This document shows positions 41,355-51,512 of a stretch of 64,000 bases of DNA, piece by piece. Positions within the stretch are counted from its first letter, which is position 1, and each line of letters opens with the position of its first letter. Source of the stretch: Pyropia yezoensis. Lineage: Eukaryota; Rhodophyta; Bangiophyceae; Bangiales; Bangiaceae. The notes beneath the pieces are model-generated. The model was not told the DNA's origin. It saw nothing but the letters and a program-made list of their open reading frames with translations, and did no database searches. The position numbers and the translations under genes were made by a program. Where the stretch lies: the NCBI GenBank assembly GCA_009829735.1, contig CM020619.1:28980063-29044062 (forward strand), in the 5' to 3' direction.

Positions 41355-42479
41355 CTACGTTGCCGTGGGCAGGATGGACATGGGGGAGTCGCCGCTGCGG
41401 CCCACACCAAACACCACCATCAGGCAGCAGCCCACATCGAGCAGCTGGATGAGCTCGTCGGCGCCGTCAATCAGCCGCCGCTCCGCGTCGGCCAGCTTGA
41501 CCGCCACTGCCGACTTTTGCAGGTCGTCCATGGCCGCCACACCACCGCCCGGTCCGTCTGCCGCCGTGTCCCCCCCCTCCTGCTTCCCCCCGGCGCTCAG
41601 CCGCCGGCCTAGCTCCTCGAGCACCGCCGTTGCGGCGTAGCCTCCCCCCACCAGCCCCTCCACCGCGGTCCGGACGGCGCTGAACTGACCCGACGCGGCG
41701 GCCGTCTCCAACCCGGCCACCACCCCCGGTGGTAGGGTGCACGCGGCCGCCGCGACCGTGTCGGGGGAGAGGGGCTCCCCCGCCGCGGCTCCCCGCGATG
41801 CCGACTGGAGGAGCGTAATGGCCCGCCGGAGGTCCCCCCCTGACGCGTCAATGAGCGCGTCACGGGCGGCGGGGGGGAGGTCCACCCCCTCGGCCGTGGC
41901 AATGGTGTCCAGGGTGTCCCCGACAGCGGCGGCGGGGAGCGGCGCAAAGCGGAACTTGGCACACCGGCTGGCCAGCGGTGGGATCACTCGCGACACGTAG
42001 TTGCAGATGAGGACAAACCGGGTGACCCGGCTGGTCACCTCCATGGCCCGCCGCAAGGCGGTCTGTGCGTCGGCCGTCACCGCGTCTGCCTCGTCCAGAA
42101 TGATGAGCTTAAAGGGGGGCGTTGGGTGACCCGCGGGGGTGGTGTAACCCGTCGCAACGGCGCCCGCCGCAAAAGTGTTGATCCGGTCCCGCACCACTGC
42201 GATGCCCCGCTCGTCCGACGCGTTGAGCTCCAGCACCCTCGCGGTGTAGGCGGGGCTCCCCGGCGGGCCATACAGCTCCCGTGCAAGCGCCAGCGCAGTG
42301 GATGTCTTGCCCGTGCCAGGCGGGCCGTAGAGGAGCAGATGGGGGAGGTTGGCCCGTGCCGACGCCACAGACCGGGTGAGCGTGGAGACTGCCTGCGTCT
42401 GGTGGCGAACGTCGGAAATGGTGGCGGGACGGTACTTCTCAACCCAGGGGAGGAGGACAGAGGGGCGGGATTCCGGCAT
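41355..42479 (-). CDS. RFC4: Replication factor C small subunit, RFC4-type
   Basis: 374 residues. It is a clamp-loader subunit for PCNA, partner of RFC2 in the same pentamer. Motifs: LLPWVEKYRPATISDV, Walker A GPPGTGKTS near residue 51, LELNASDERGI, Walker B IILDEADAVTADAQTALRRA, FVLICNYVSRVIPPL, and the SRC motif ASRCAKFRF. These follow human RFC4 (yeast Rfc2). The region between Walker A and B has a short insert (AAGAVATGYTTPAGHPTPP), as in RFC4 proteins. A Gly-rich insert near residues 300-320 interrupts the C-terminal collar domain. The ATG at 42479 gives a compact N-terminus directly before the conserved box. Divergent from the UBL-FKBP gene. Confidence 0.92.
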   Translation of the reverse strand: MPESRPSVLLPWVEKYRPATISDVRHQTQAVSTLTRSVASARANLPHLLLYGPPGTGKTSTALALARELYGPPGSPAYTARVLELNASDERGIAVVRDRINTFAAGAVATGYTTPAGHPTPPFKLIILDEADAVTADAQTALRRAMEVTSRVTRFVLICNYVSRVIPPLASRCAKFRFAPLPAAAVGDTLDTIATAEGVDLPPAARDALIDASGGDLRRAITLLQSASRGAAAGEPLSPDTVAAAACTLPPGVVAGLETAAASGQFSAVRTAVEGLVGGGYAATAVLEELGRRLSAGGKQEGGDTAADGPGGGVAAMDDLQKSAVAVKLADAERRLIDGADELIQLLDVGCCLMVVFGVGRSGDSPMSILPTAT

Positions 42480-43227
42480 GACGAAGGTGGGAAGGGAGGA
42501 AGAACAAAAGGGGGGTGGAGGGAGATGCGGAATGGCGTGCCGGATGAGTGGGCGAGAAAGCAGGTGTGGTCACCAAGAAGGACGAGGACAGGCCTTGAGT
42601 GGACAGATGGGGGAGCGGGACACGTACGTACGAGACGGAACGTCTAGTGGCAGCGACAAAGATACGAGGTGGTGGCCTTTGCGCAAGTCAAGTCGTCGAT
42701 GCGGGGGCAGTCTGCGGTGAGGCGCCCTTGTTTGGACGCAAGCCGTAGGTGCCTTGGCCTTGGCGGGAAGATCAAAATACATTGGCGTATTCGACTTCCT
42801 AGCTCTATTGCCCAAGATGCCCACACAATTACTCGTGTTTTCTTCTGTACTTTAGCGACAGCTTTTTGAGCGTGACTTGGCGCACCATTGAAACGTTTCG
42901 TGTCAACCCCACCCACGAGATTCGTGCTTGGGGTCATCCAGGTGGCGGGGCGGGCGGGCCTCGCCGGCGTCTTGCCTCGCTGCAGCATCCCCCCCTCGCC
43001 CGCCCAGACGCTCATCCTCCCACCCGCCCGCCCCCGTCGTGGTTACCGCCGTTGCCTGTGCTCGGAAGCCAGAGGTTGCCCCCGGCCCCTGTGGCGGTAG
43101 TCAATACCGGCTCGGCTCTCGCTGCTAGTCCCCCCCACTACCCCTCGTATCACCCGCACTTGGTGGACCCGTACTGCCCGCCCGTCTCGTCACCCCCTCC
43201 CTGCACCCCCTCACCCTTGTCGGCGCG
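42480..43227. promoter_or_regulatory. Divergent promoter region RFC4 / UBL-FKBP gene
   Basis: About 750 bp between two divergent starts. The sequence 42770-42900 is comparatively AT-rich; pyrimidine-rich leader sequence precedes the ATG at 43228. No conserved element recognised. Confidence 0.35.
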
Positions 43228-44958
43228 ATGACTTCCAAGGTACTCGCCCGCTGCTTTAATGGAAAGACCTACGAGCTCAGTCCGGGGGCGGACGCGACGG
43301 TTGGCTCCCTCCAAGCCATGATCTCGAAGGAGTCGGGCATTGACGCGGACCGACAGACGCTCCTGTTCAACCGTGCCGTCCTCAGCGACCCGTCCGCCCC
43401 CCTGTCGTCCATCAACATCCCGGATGGGGCAACGGTGAGCGTGGTGCGGCGGGTGGGCAAGGCCGGCGCGGCGTCGTCTGCCGCCAGCCGGCCCACCCCG
43501 GCGGCGGCCAGGTCGACCACCTCCACGACGGCGGCGGCGGCGGCGTCGTCGGCCAAGGGGGCGTCCAAGGGGGGCAGCACCGGGGGGAAGGCGGGTGGTG
43601 GGGCCTCCAAGGCGGCTGCGTCATCGCCGACGCCGCCGGCGTCGGGTGCGTCGGGCGCGGCGGGCGCGGGCGGCCTTGAGGAAATGATGCGGAGCATGGG
43701 GCTGGGCGCTGGTGCGGGGGGCGCTGGCGGCGGTGCGGGTGGCCCGAACCCCGCTGCCATGCAGCAGATGCAGCAGATGATGCAGATGCTGGGCGGTGGT
43801 GCGGGTGGCGGTCTGGGGGGGGGGCCCGGCGCTGCTGGCGGGGGCGGTGGCGGCGACATGATGACGGGCATCCAAAACATGATGCAGTCCCTCTTCTCCT
43901 CCCCAGCTATGCAAGAATACCTGAACGACCCGGAGAAGCAGGAGCAGAGCAGGCAGATGCTTGCGTCCAACCCGCTGCTCACTCAGATGATGGGTGGGGC
44001 GGATATGGAGGCGGCCATTTCTGACCCGGCCAAGTGGAAAGAGTCGATGAACGCGGCGCGGCAACTTGTGTCGTCGCTCCCGGCGAGCGCCGAGGGCACA
44101 CCCGCGGCGGGCGGTGCTACGGGGGATACTGCTGCGACGGCGGCCAAGGACGCCAAGGACGCCAAGGACGCGCCCGCGCCGTCGCCATTGGCGGCGGCGA
44201 CGGCGGCGGCCAAGGCGTCCCCTCGGGACGGATCTGGTATGACACCGCCGGCGGGGGTGGACATGGACAAGCTGTCGCTTGCGTATGGCCACGCGCTGGG
44301 CCAGTCGTTGGTCAATTCTGGGCTGGGCCTGGACCCGCGGCGGGTGGTGGTGGGCTTTGAGGGCAGCGCACTGCACAACAAGGAGTTCCCCATGCCCCTC
44401 CCCGAGTACGAGCGCCAGATGGGGGTGCTGCAGAATGTGGCGACCGAGTACCTGGCGCGGGTCAACATGGAGGACGCGACGCGGTTCTTTGAGGAGGCAG
44501 GCGCAGACTCGTCCATCCGGGTGCTCGAGGAGGGCCGCGTCCTCGTCGAGTCGGGGGAGGTGGCACCCGACGCGTCCAAGCCCGCCGCGGAGGCCGATGC
44601 GACGGTGCTGGTGCTGCTGCAGGGGCGCCTTCTCGACGGCCGCTTTTTCTACACCTACCCGTCGGCGGATGAGAGCGGGGATAATGTGCACCCGCTGACG
44701 CTGCCGCTCAATGGGGCGCCGCCGGCGCTGACGGCTGGGCTGTTGGGCATGCACGAGGGCGAGGAGCGCACCCTCTACGTGCACCCGTCCGCGTCGGAGG
44801 GCATGGCCGACATGTTTGGGGACCTCCTCCCACCAAACGCGCTGCTCATCTTTGACCTGGAGCTGGTGTCGGCGTCGGCACCGCCCGAGGAGGAGGTGAC
44901 CGCAGACGCGCCGGCGGCCGCCGAGGGCGCGGCGGCGCCAGCAACTGCCGCCGCCTAG
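43228..44958 (+). CDS. Ubiquitin-like / STI1 / FKBP fusion protein
   Basis: 576 residues, single exon. Residues 1-76 form a ubiquitin-like domain (LQAMISKESGIDADRQTLLF, then IPDGATVSVV). Residues ~80-210 are an Ala/Gly/Ser linker with Met/Gln-rich segments. Residues ~215-275 contain STI1-type repeats as in ubiquilins (MMQSLFSSPAMQEYLNDP, then LASNPLLTQMM). From ~345 comes the dimerisation part of Mip/FkpA-type FKBPs (LSLAYGHALGQSLVNSGLGL). Residues ~440-555 are an FKBP fold with LLQGRLLDGRFFYTYP and LLPPNALLIFDLELV. In active FKBPs the LDGxxFDSS segment carries the catalytic Asp; here it is RFFYTY, so prolyl isomerase activity is doubtful. I infer a cytosolic or nuclear proteostasis adaptor. 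The tail is Ala/Glu-rich. Confidence 0.8.
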   Translation: MTSKVLARCFNGKTYELSPGADATVGSLQAMISKESGIDADRQTLLFNRAVLSDPSAPLSSINIPDGATVSVVRRVGKAGAASSAASRPTPAAARSTTSTTAAAAASSAKGASKGGSTGGKAGGGASKAAASSPTPPASGASGAAGAGGLEEMMRSMGLGAGAGGAGGGAGGPNPAAMQQMQQMMQMLGGGAGGGLGGGPGAAGGGGGGDMMTGIQNMMQSLFSSPAMQEYLNDPEKQEQSRQMLASNPLLTQMMGGADMEAAISDPAKWKESMNAARQLVSSLPASAEGTPAAGGATGDTAATAAKDAKDAKDAPAPSPLAAATAAAKASPRDGSGMTPPAGVDMDKLSLAYGHALGQSLVNSGLGLDPRRVVVGFEGSALHNKEFPMPLPEYERQMGVLQNVATEYLARVNMEDATRFFEEAGADSSIRVLEEGRVLVESGEVAPDASKPAAEADATVLVLLQGRLLDGRFFYTYPSADESGDNVHPLTLPLNGAPPALTAGLLGMHEGEERTLYVHPSASEGMADMFGDLLPPNALLIFDLELVSASAPPEEEVTADAPAAAEGAAAPATAAA

Positions 44959-45376
44959 CTACGGATGGCTAACCTTTTTTTGCGCTGCTCTGGGGGCGAT
45001 AGCCGAATCTTTCGCGTATCTGTTGCGTGGTGTTTTCTTCTTGTGTGCGTGTCTGTTTGTGTAGATGGTCCTCTCGCATCTGCTCCGTTTTTCTTGTTTT
45101 ACCCTGTTGTGGCGACCCCATCCTTGTGCGTGTGCTAGCGTGTGCATGAATTATAGTGGGGGCGTGGGCGTTATGAGCTTTAGCCGATTTTTTTTTTTCG
45201 TCGCCCCACAGTCCATTGGCGGTGGACGCGGCCTCGTCCCAGCCGGAAAGCTACCCTCCAACCCACGGGAGCCACCCCTCAACCCCCGCGCGCCCGCCAG
45301 CCGACTATGCGTCCCCTGGAAGGGCCGCCGCGGCCCACACGAACGCGGGCGACCCCCACCAGCCCCACCACACCCG
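44959..45376. other. Convergent intergenic region UBL-FKBP / TrmB
   Basis: About 420 bp between facing stop codons, with T-rich tracts that fit 3' ends. No gene seen. Confidence 0.45.
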
Positions 45377-46571
45377 TCAGCTTACCCCCCCCACCTTGGA
45401 ATCCCCGCCTCGACGCCCACCTCTGGCAGCGGCGCCGTCGCCGTCGCCAGTGCCAGCCTCAGCGCCGCCGTCGACGCCAGCACTGTCGACCGGGTCTGGC
45501 ACTCGCCGCCAGGCGCCGACAAATTTGGTGCCCCCGTTGCGTTCCACCCGCTGCGCCTCGTCGGTGTGGTCGCGGACAAACGCGACCATCGGGTCGGCCG
45601 CCTGTGTGGTGGGCGAAGGAGGGTACGGAGAGGGGGGAGGGGGGAGGTGGGGACGGGCGGGCGGGTGGCAGGAAGCAGAGAAGCAAGACGGCAGCGACCC
45701 GCGCGCACGCGCGACGACAGTGGCAGCGTCGACAGGAGATTGCCAAAGACGGGGGGGCAGCACACGCGTGAGTTGGCAGCGCGGGTGGTGGCCGTTGCGG
45801 CGGCGGTGACAAGGGCGGCGCCCCCCCCCCCCCCCAAGCCAGGCGCAGACCTCTTGCATCCCCAGTGCCGCGCGGTGCTCACACGCGTGCTGGGGGAAAG
45901 TACCCGGTCAAGCATAAGCCAAAAGGAAAAAAAGAGACGCTGGGGGCCAGTCGCTGCCGCCCCCCCCACCCCCCACCCCAACCCACCGACCCAACCCACC
46001 CAACGTACCAGCTCGGCGTCGGTGAGGCGCATAAACAGCGGGTGCGCGTCAAAGCGGGTAAACATCCACGCGGAGAGGGTGTACACGTCCGTGACGGCGT
46101 ACGCCACCCCCCCCGGCACCAGCACGTAGGCGTACTCGGCGAGGAGGGCGCCGCTAATGATGCGCTGCCGGTGCTTCTTGCGCTTAAAGTGCGGGTCGGG
46201 GTAGCAGAAGAAGAGCTTCGTCAGCGTGCCCCGCGGGATGTAGTTCGGCAGGTACTTCATCGCGTTGGTGCGGACGTAGCCAACGTTGGCGTAGGCGGGT
46301 GGCGGGGGGGGGGAAGGGGTTGCGGGCGCCCCCACCGACGCCGCCCCAGCCGCCAAAGAGGTTGGGGCGGGACCCGCCGGCGGCGGCGGCGCCGTCGGTG
46401 CCGCCTTGGCGCGCGCCTCGGCGAGGCGGGCGGCACAAAACTCAGTCACCCGCTCCCGGATTTCCATGCCCAGCATGGGCGTCGCCGGGTGGCGCGCGGC
46501 GAGCGCCATGAGGAGGCCACCAAAGCCGCACCCAATGTCCAGCCACTCGACGTGGCGTGGGGGGCGGCGGA

Positions 46572-46604
<33 letters not shown>

Positions 46605-47030
46605 CGTCCGCTCCGCCATCGAGGGGCGCCCCTCCCGAAACCCCTTCGTCGCGGGTGGCAGTCGTGGGAGGTGGTGGACTCGCCAGAAACGGGATGAGCT
46701 CCTCCAACCGCGCCTCAGCCGCACACGCCGGCGGCGCAAAGTTGCCATCCGACAGGGGGTTGCTGTGCGCGCGGGTGCGGAACTGTCGCTTGTGGGTCAC
46801 CCACCGAGGGGGGGGGGGCGGTGCCGCGGCGGCGTCGGGGGGGGGGGGGGGGGGGGGTCAGCGGCGGCCTCGCAGCCGCCGCTGCCGCCGCCGCCGCCCC
46901 CCGAGGGGGGAGGCGCCGCCGGATTTGCGGGCGCCGTGGGTTTGGTGGCAGTAGCGGCGGGTGTGGAGGCAGTGGCGGCGGGAGCGGCGGCGGGGGCAGC
47001 GGCCTCCCCCGCCGCGGGCGGTGCGCTCAT
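45377..47030 (-). CDS. TRM8: tRNA (guanine-N7-)-methyltransferase, TrmB/METTL1 type, one intron
   Basis: It makes 7-methylguanosine at position 46 of tRNAs. Exon 1 (47030-46009) has KRQFRTRAHSNPLSDGNF, SAM motif VEWLDIGCGFGGLLMALA, LGMEIRERV, then YVRTNAMKYLPNYIPRGTL and KLFFCYPDPHFKRKKHRQR, the family's catalytic block, and VYTLSAWM. The intron, 45602-46008, begins CTG|GTACGTTG and ends CACACAG|GCG, in phase 0. Exon 2 (45601-45377) gives DPMVAFVRDHTDEAQRVERN and GGTKFVGAWRRVPDPV, matching the METTL1 C-terminus; without the splice this part is lost. The RNA-binding RTRAHSNP block begins near 46790. An Ala/Pro-rich start (MSAPPAAGEAAAP) at 47030 is in another frame, and the change lies in a 21-G run at 46837-46857, so a homopolymer length error is likely. 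A conservative start would be 46800. Confidence 0.85.
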
Positions 47031-49123
47031 GGCAATCAGGGCGGCGGCGGCGGCGGTGAGGGGGGGGCGAGGGGAAGAGCGCGGCCACTACCGCGGTGAC
47101 TGGCCGCGACGAAGGCTCTGGGGAAAAAAAAGAGGAAAAAAAAAGGTGCAGCGGCGGCAGCAGCGGTAGAGGTAATGGCGGTGGCAGCGGCGGCGGCAGC
47201 GGCGGCGGCAGCGGGCGGCAGCTGCGGCCGCGCCTGCTGCGGCGGCAGCGGCAATGGTAGCGGCAGCAGCAGCCGAAGGGGGGGTGAGCTCTGGCCGGGG
47301 GCGGCAAGGACGGCGCCACCGCCGGTGCCAGCCCGCGTGAAGGGGGTGGTGGTGGTGTGGTCGGTCGTGAGCGGGACGCCGCCGTGATATGCTGCGGCCT
47401 GAAGTATGTCTAAAGGGCGGCGAACACGTATTGCGAAAATTGGGCCGAGGGGGCTAGGGATCAGTGCCCTGGGAGGGTGGCACCCACGTCGGGAAGACGT
47501 GCAAGTGAACAATCTGCCGAACAAAACGTTGTGTCCGTGAACACCCTTCGTGTTTTATTTTTTGTTCATCAGATTGACCAATGAATAAACCCTTGGATAA
47601 CGCTGCGGTTCACGGTGGCGATGGGCCTTGCAGATCTTACCTGGGCTCGGGATCATCTCGAAGGTCTCCCTTCGAGTGTGGCTTGAAGAGCCAATCACAG
47701 CGCTAGACTCGTGGGGAGGTGACTCGCTGGTCTAGGAGTTACCTGGGTGACTGTACTGATCAGCGAGATGGCCACCCGATCAGAAGCAAGTCGTCGACAG
47801 CAATTCACCGTCAGCCCATCTACCACGCTTGTGCCACTACCTTGGTCGTCACCGGTCCGGCCCGCTGCTGCACGTCCGGTGGGGAACCGGGAAGCTCCCT
47901 TGCCTGCCGGGCTGGCGCCGCCCCTACGCCACGGCTGGCAGCCGGCAACCGTCCTCGAACCCGTTATTGTTGATGCGGGCGGCGAATGCTGTCTGCGCTG
48001 TCGTCTTGGTGACGGCGGGCGCCCGCCACAGTCTCCTCTGGCTGACGCTGTCTACCCACCGACGGCAGGAAGCTGCCGCGGCCAGCGCGGCCACTCCGCT
48101 CATACGCACGGCGGCCGCACAGCTGCCGTGCGGGCCGGCTACCGTGGCCACCTGCCCGACCCCGTTCGCTCGTGCTACGGCGCGCCCCTGCAGCGCTGGC
48201 CGGAGAGCTAGGCCGCCTGCCCGTCAAGCACAGCATCTGTCAGTCTCTCTGTGGGCAGGTGGAGCCAGCCGGGGCCGACGGCCCGGTGATTTTTGCTTGG
48301 TGCCTCTCGTTGCCGCCTTCCTTCTCACTGTACCGTGCGTAGCGACGGCCCCCGATTCTCACCTGCCCGTGCGCCGGGCGCGGCAAGGCTACCACTTGCA
48401 GCGCTTGCAGCCGATGCCGTACACCTGCTTCGTCTTCGTTCTGGTCGGGCTCATTCACCCTGCCTCGTAAAGCGGATGGAGCTTCTTATCGAGAAGCGAC
48501 GGTCTCATGTCTGCCAGAGGGTTATGAGAGAGCGCTCGTGGGGCCCCCATGGCAGGGGGCGACGGCGTCGGTGAGGCCCAGCGGGTATTGGGCGGGAGTC
48601 GGTTTGGTCACACGACAGGATAGCGCACCCACGAAGACTTTCTTGCTCCCTGAGGCACCCCTTGGACCGTCTCCAGCGTTCCACAGGATTGCAGCGACGC
48701 TGCCCCGGCATCCATGATGAACGATCTGCACCCCTTCATCCCCCTCCCTGCTGGCTTTTGCATGTCCCCGTACGAATACTTTATGCCGTATAAGACAAGT
48801 CTCTACCAAGTCGCCATGTGTGACCCCCAAGCAGGGTGCACGTTGCCCGCGCCGTCGCGGTCCACGCCTACGTTGCTCTCGCGCGCCTCTTCGGCGTTCA
48901 CGTCGGGGTCAACGTCACAGGGGTCAACGACGAGTCCCACGGTGGAGCCGACGGTGCACACCATCTCCATGCCGGACCACCCAGGTGCCATTATCGAGTA
49001 CGTCGACTAAGGCGGTCTGTGAGCGGCTCGGGGGGGCGGTGGCGGTGGTCATAGCTATTGCGCCGAGCGTGGCACCGCGACACCCAAAATACGTCACACA
49101 CACACCCACACCACAATACCCAC
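47031..49123. other. Intergenic, no gene recognised
   Basis: About 2.1 kb. The part 47100-47300 is G/C triplet-rich. From 47400 the composition becomes balanced, with AT-rich patches near 47550-47610. A plus-strand frame at 47829-48470 (213 codons) ends with a hydrophobic stretch, but I see no family match or leader. No RNA gene seen. Confidence 0.4.
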
Positions 49124-50924
49124 TCAAAGAATCACACGAAGAGGGCGAGAAGTCCAGGGGTAAAAGACGTTCGTGAAGAAACGCGTGCGGCGCCGCTCCT
49201 CCGCCGTGTCCGGCATGGTGGACGGCATGGCGTCAATCTGTAGACGGTCCGTAAGGTCCTGCCAATCCACATGCACCTGCTCCAGTCGGCAAATGTTGTC
49301 AGGGTTCACAACCGCCAACCGCGGCCACTCGTCGTCGCGGTGGGCAAAGTCCCACCGAAGCCGCTGGCAGCCGTACTTGCTCAAGACACATCCGCGGCGG
49401 GGACGGGCCGGCCGCATGCACTGGACCACGACGCAGGTGCGCACGCTGTCTCCAACTGCACGGAGCACAACGCGCACCATCCCCCAGCAAAGCTCCCCCC
49501 CGTCATTGCGGTACCGGATGTACGAGTACCACGGGCTGCCGCGAAAACTGTCCGCTCCTCGAAAATGCTGCGGGACACCACGGGCGCGCCACTCAAACTT
49601 GGCTCGCACAATGATCGTGTTGGCAACAATCAGCGACTGGGACGGGTCGACGCCCAGGGCAATGGCCAGCGACGACAGACCAGGGCGGGCAGAGACAGAG
49701 GCCAGCGTGATCCGAATCCCACGCCTGAAGATGCGCAGCCGCTGCGCCTCCTCGTCCCCCTCTTCAGGCACTGGCCCACCCAACCCCGTTCTACCCACAC
49801 TGGCGTCACGCTCCGCGCGCCGCTCTTCGCGCTCCAGGCTCTGCAGCACCTCCGCCTGGGTCTCCTCCGACCTCAGCATCTGCAGGAGTAAGGTCGGCCC
49901 GTGCTTGTTGGTCCGCTTGAACATCTGCTTCACAGAGCTGTGCAGGGACTCGTTCTCACTCGTATCCCCCTCCCAAAGGTTACCCCGATTCTGGAGCTCT
50001 TGGGAGAGATGAAACATGAGGCGGTGCAGCTTCGTAGTGTCCAAAGGACCCAGCAAAACCTGGATGGCTGTGCCCAGCTCACGCGCCAGCGTGGCCATCG
50101 CCTCTGCATCCGTCTCGCTGGTCATCGTAGGGTCCTTCACGTTGTCCCCGAAGAGAAGGCCGTTCAGCTTCGCTGCCATGCAAAACATGTCCAACACGGC
50201 GTCCTCCAGCTTCATGACGCCGTACGCTCGGCGGTAAGCGGGCGTGAGGACGTTCCGAGGCTCCAACGACACGTCCAGATCATCCAAGTCGCCCCTGTCG
50301 GCACGCTCCGTCGCGGCCTCGTCCTCATCGTGAGAAGCGTCGGCAGTAGCGTGCGGCACGCCGTCAAAACCCTCCGGTGCGTCGCTACCGATGGGGAAGA
50401 ATGCTGGCCCAATGAGGCCGGCCAGAATGTGCGGCCACTCATCACAGAAGTGCCGCCAATGTCGGCCCTTCATGGAGGGCTGCGCGACGGTAGACGGAAC
50501 AAAGCAGCTGTGACCAGGCAGTCAAACGCGAGGCAGCAGAACATACGAGCAGAGAGAGAGCACATTAGTACACGGTCACCTAAAGCTGCAACACGCGCTT
50601 CTCGTCACTTAACAGCTGCGCACGCCCCATACTCCCCGAGCATGCACCAGGCGCAGAAGAACTTACCCCGGTGCCGTAGGTGACGCGCGGCATAGGCGGC
50701 CCAGTTGAAAGCCGCGCAAGTTGGCCACCAACAAGGTCTTCTCGACCGAGCCGTGAACCGCGGAGTCTCGGCCACATACGGCAGATAGCATAGCGGAGAG
50801 GCGTTGGGCGAGCAGCCGCAAGACGCCCAGCTTCCACACGTGAAGTGTGTCGAAAGACACAATGCGGTACAGGCTCATTGAGCCAGTTCCTAGGCCGTGC
50901 ACCGCTCCAAGTGCGGGGGCGAAT
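49124..50924 (-). CDS. DNA-transposon-type protein, C-terminal part, cut by LTR element 2
   Basis: Exon B (50507-49124) and exon A (50924-50667) join across a 159-bp intron (CCGGG|GTAAGTTC ... GTCACAG|CTGC). The junction gives CFVPSTVAQPSMKGRHW in one frame. Exon A has LYRIVSFDTLHVWKLGVLR, the DxLHxxxLGvxR pattern of large plant, fungal and algal transposases. Exon B has KLHRLMFHLSQELQNRGNLW and DTSENESLHSSVKQMFKRTN, a His/Glu/Asn-rich C-terminal block also seen in such proteins, and ends with a region rich in Trp and Cys. Superfamily is uncertain (CACTA- or KDZ-like are candidates). The N-terminal part is missing because LTR element 2 begins at 50925; its other flank lies in or beyond the assembly gap. 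No stop interrupts the visible exons. Confidence 0.45.
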
Positions 50925-51393
50925 TGTGGCAGTATTGACCCCCAGGTAGGGGGGCAACACGTGCCATGCAAGGGGCGGCAGGCCACTAGCCTGATCCGTT
51001 CCTCCCCCTGCATTTGGGTCCATATTCCCTAAGTTTGGGATAGTTAGCTTAGTAGTAAATCCAACTTGGATTTGAGGGTTTTCTGCATTTATCGTCTTGA
51101 ATTTTCGTGTGGCCCGGTGGGCAGGTGCTGGGGTGGGAGATTCTGAGTGGCGAGATTCTGAGTGGACCCTGGGGGGATAAGGGGAGGGACAGCGGGGCTT
51201 GGCCCTGCGTCCCCGTCCCGACCAAGAAACTGTTGGACCACACACCATCCTCTTGTTTGTCCGTGGGGGGTTTGCCCCACAACAGGGACAGAGTGTGTGC
51301 GACTTGCACTTCTTCCGGTTCCCCCGACACGGGAGGCAGCCCTAGCACACCGCCCCAACTTGGGTGCCGTGTGTGCATGTGGTTTTTTCCACA
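50925..51393 (+). repeat. 5' LTR of element 2
   Basis: Starts TGTGG and ends CCACA, a 5-bp inverted repeat, 469 bp. The start is exact because the sequence shared with 59831 onward begins at this base. The end is set by the inverted repeat and the adjoining primer-binding site (TGGTGGAGCAGCGGGGGA, two bases further). Confidence 0.8.
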
Positions 51394-51512
51394 TTTGGTG
51401 GAGCAGCGGGGGATAGAGGTAAACTTTACCTCCGGGTGCACCCGGGTGTAGGGGGCCCTCTGTCTCAGAGGAACGGTGGTCTTGGACCGTGTCATACGGA
51501 TCGTCAGCCAAC
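51394..51512 (+). other. Primer-binding site and leader of element 2
   Basis: TGGTGGAGCAGCGGGGGA begins two bases after the LTR and nearly equals the site in element 1. It reads as the complement of a tRNA 3' end. The leader then runs ~100 bp to the gag ATG. Confidence 0.55.

Noticed and set aside
47829-48470. 213-codon plus-strand ORF with a hydrophobic C-terminus
   Set aside because: No recognisable domain, no leader, and overlapping frames of similar length.
50580-51248. 222-codon minus-strand ORF crossing the LTR border
   Set aside because: A chance join of LTR sequence and the host exon; the same LTR frame reappears at 59699-60250.
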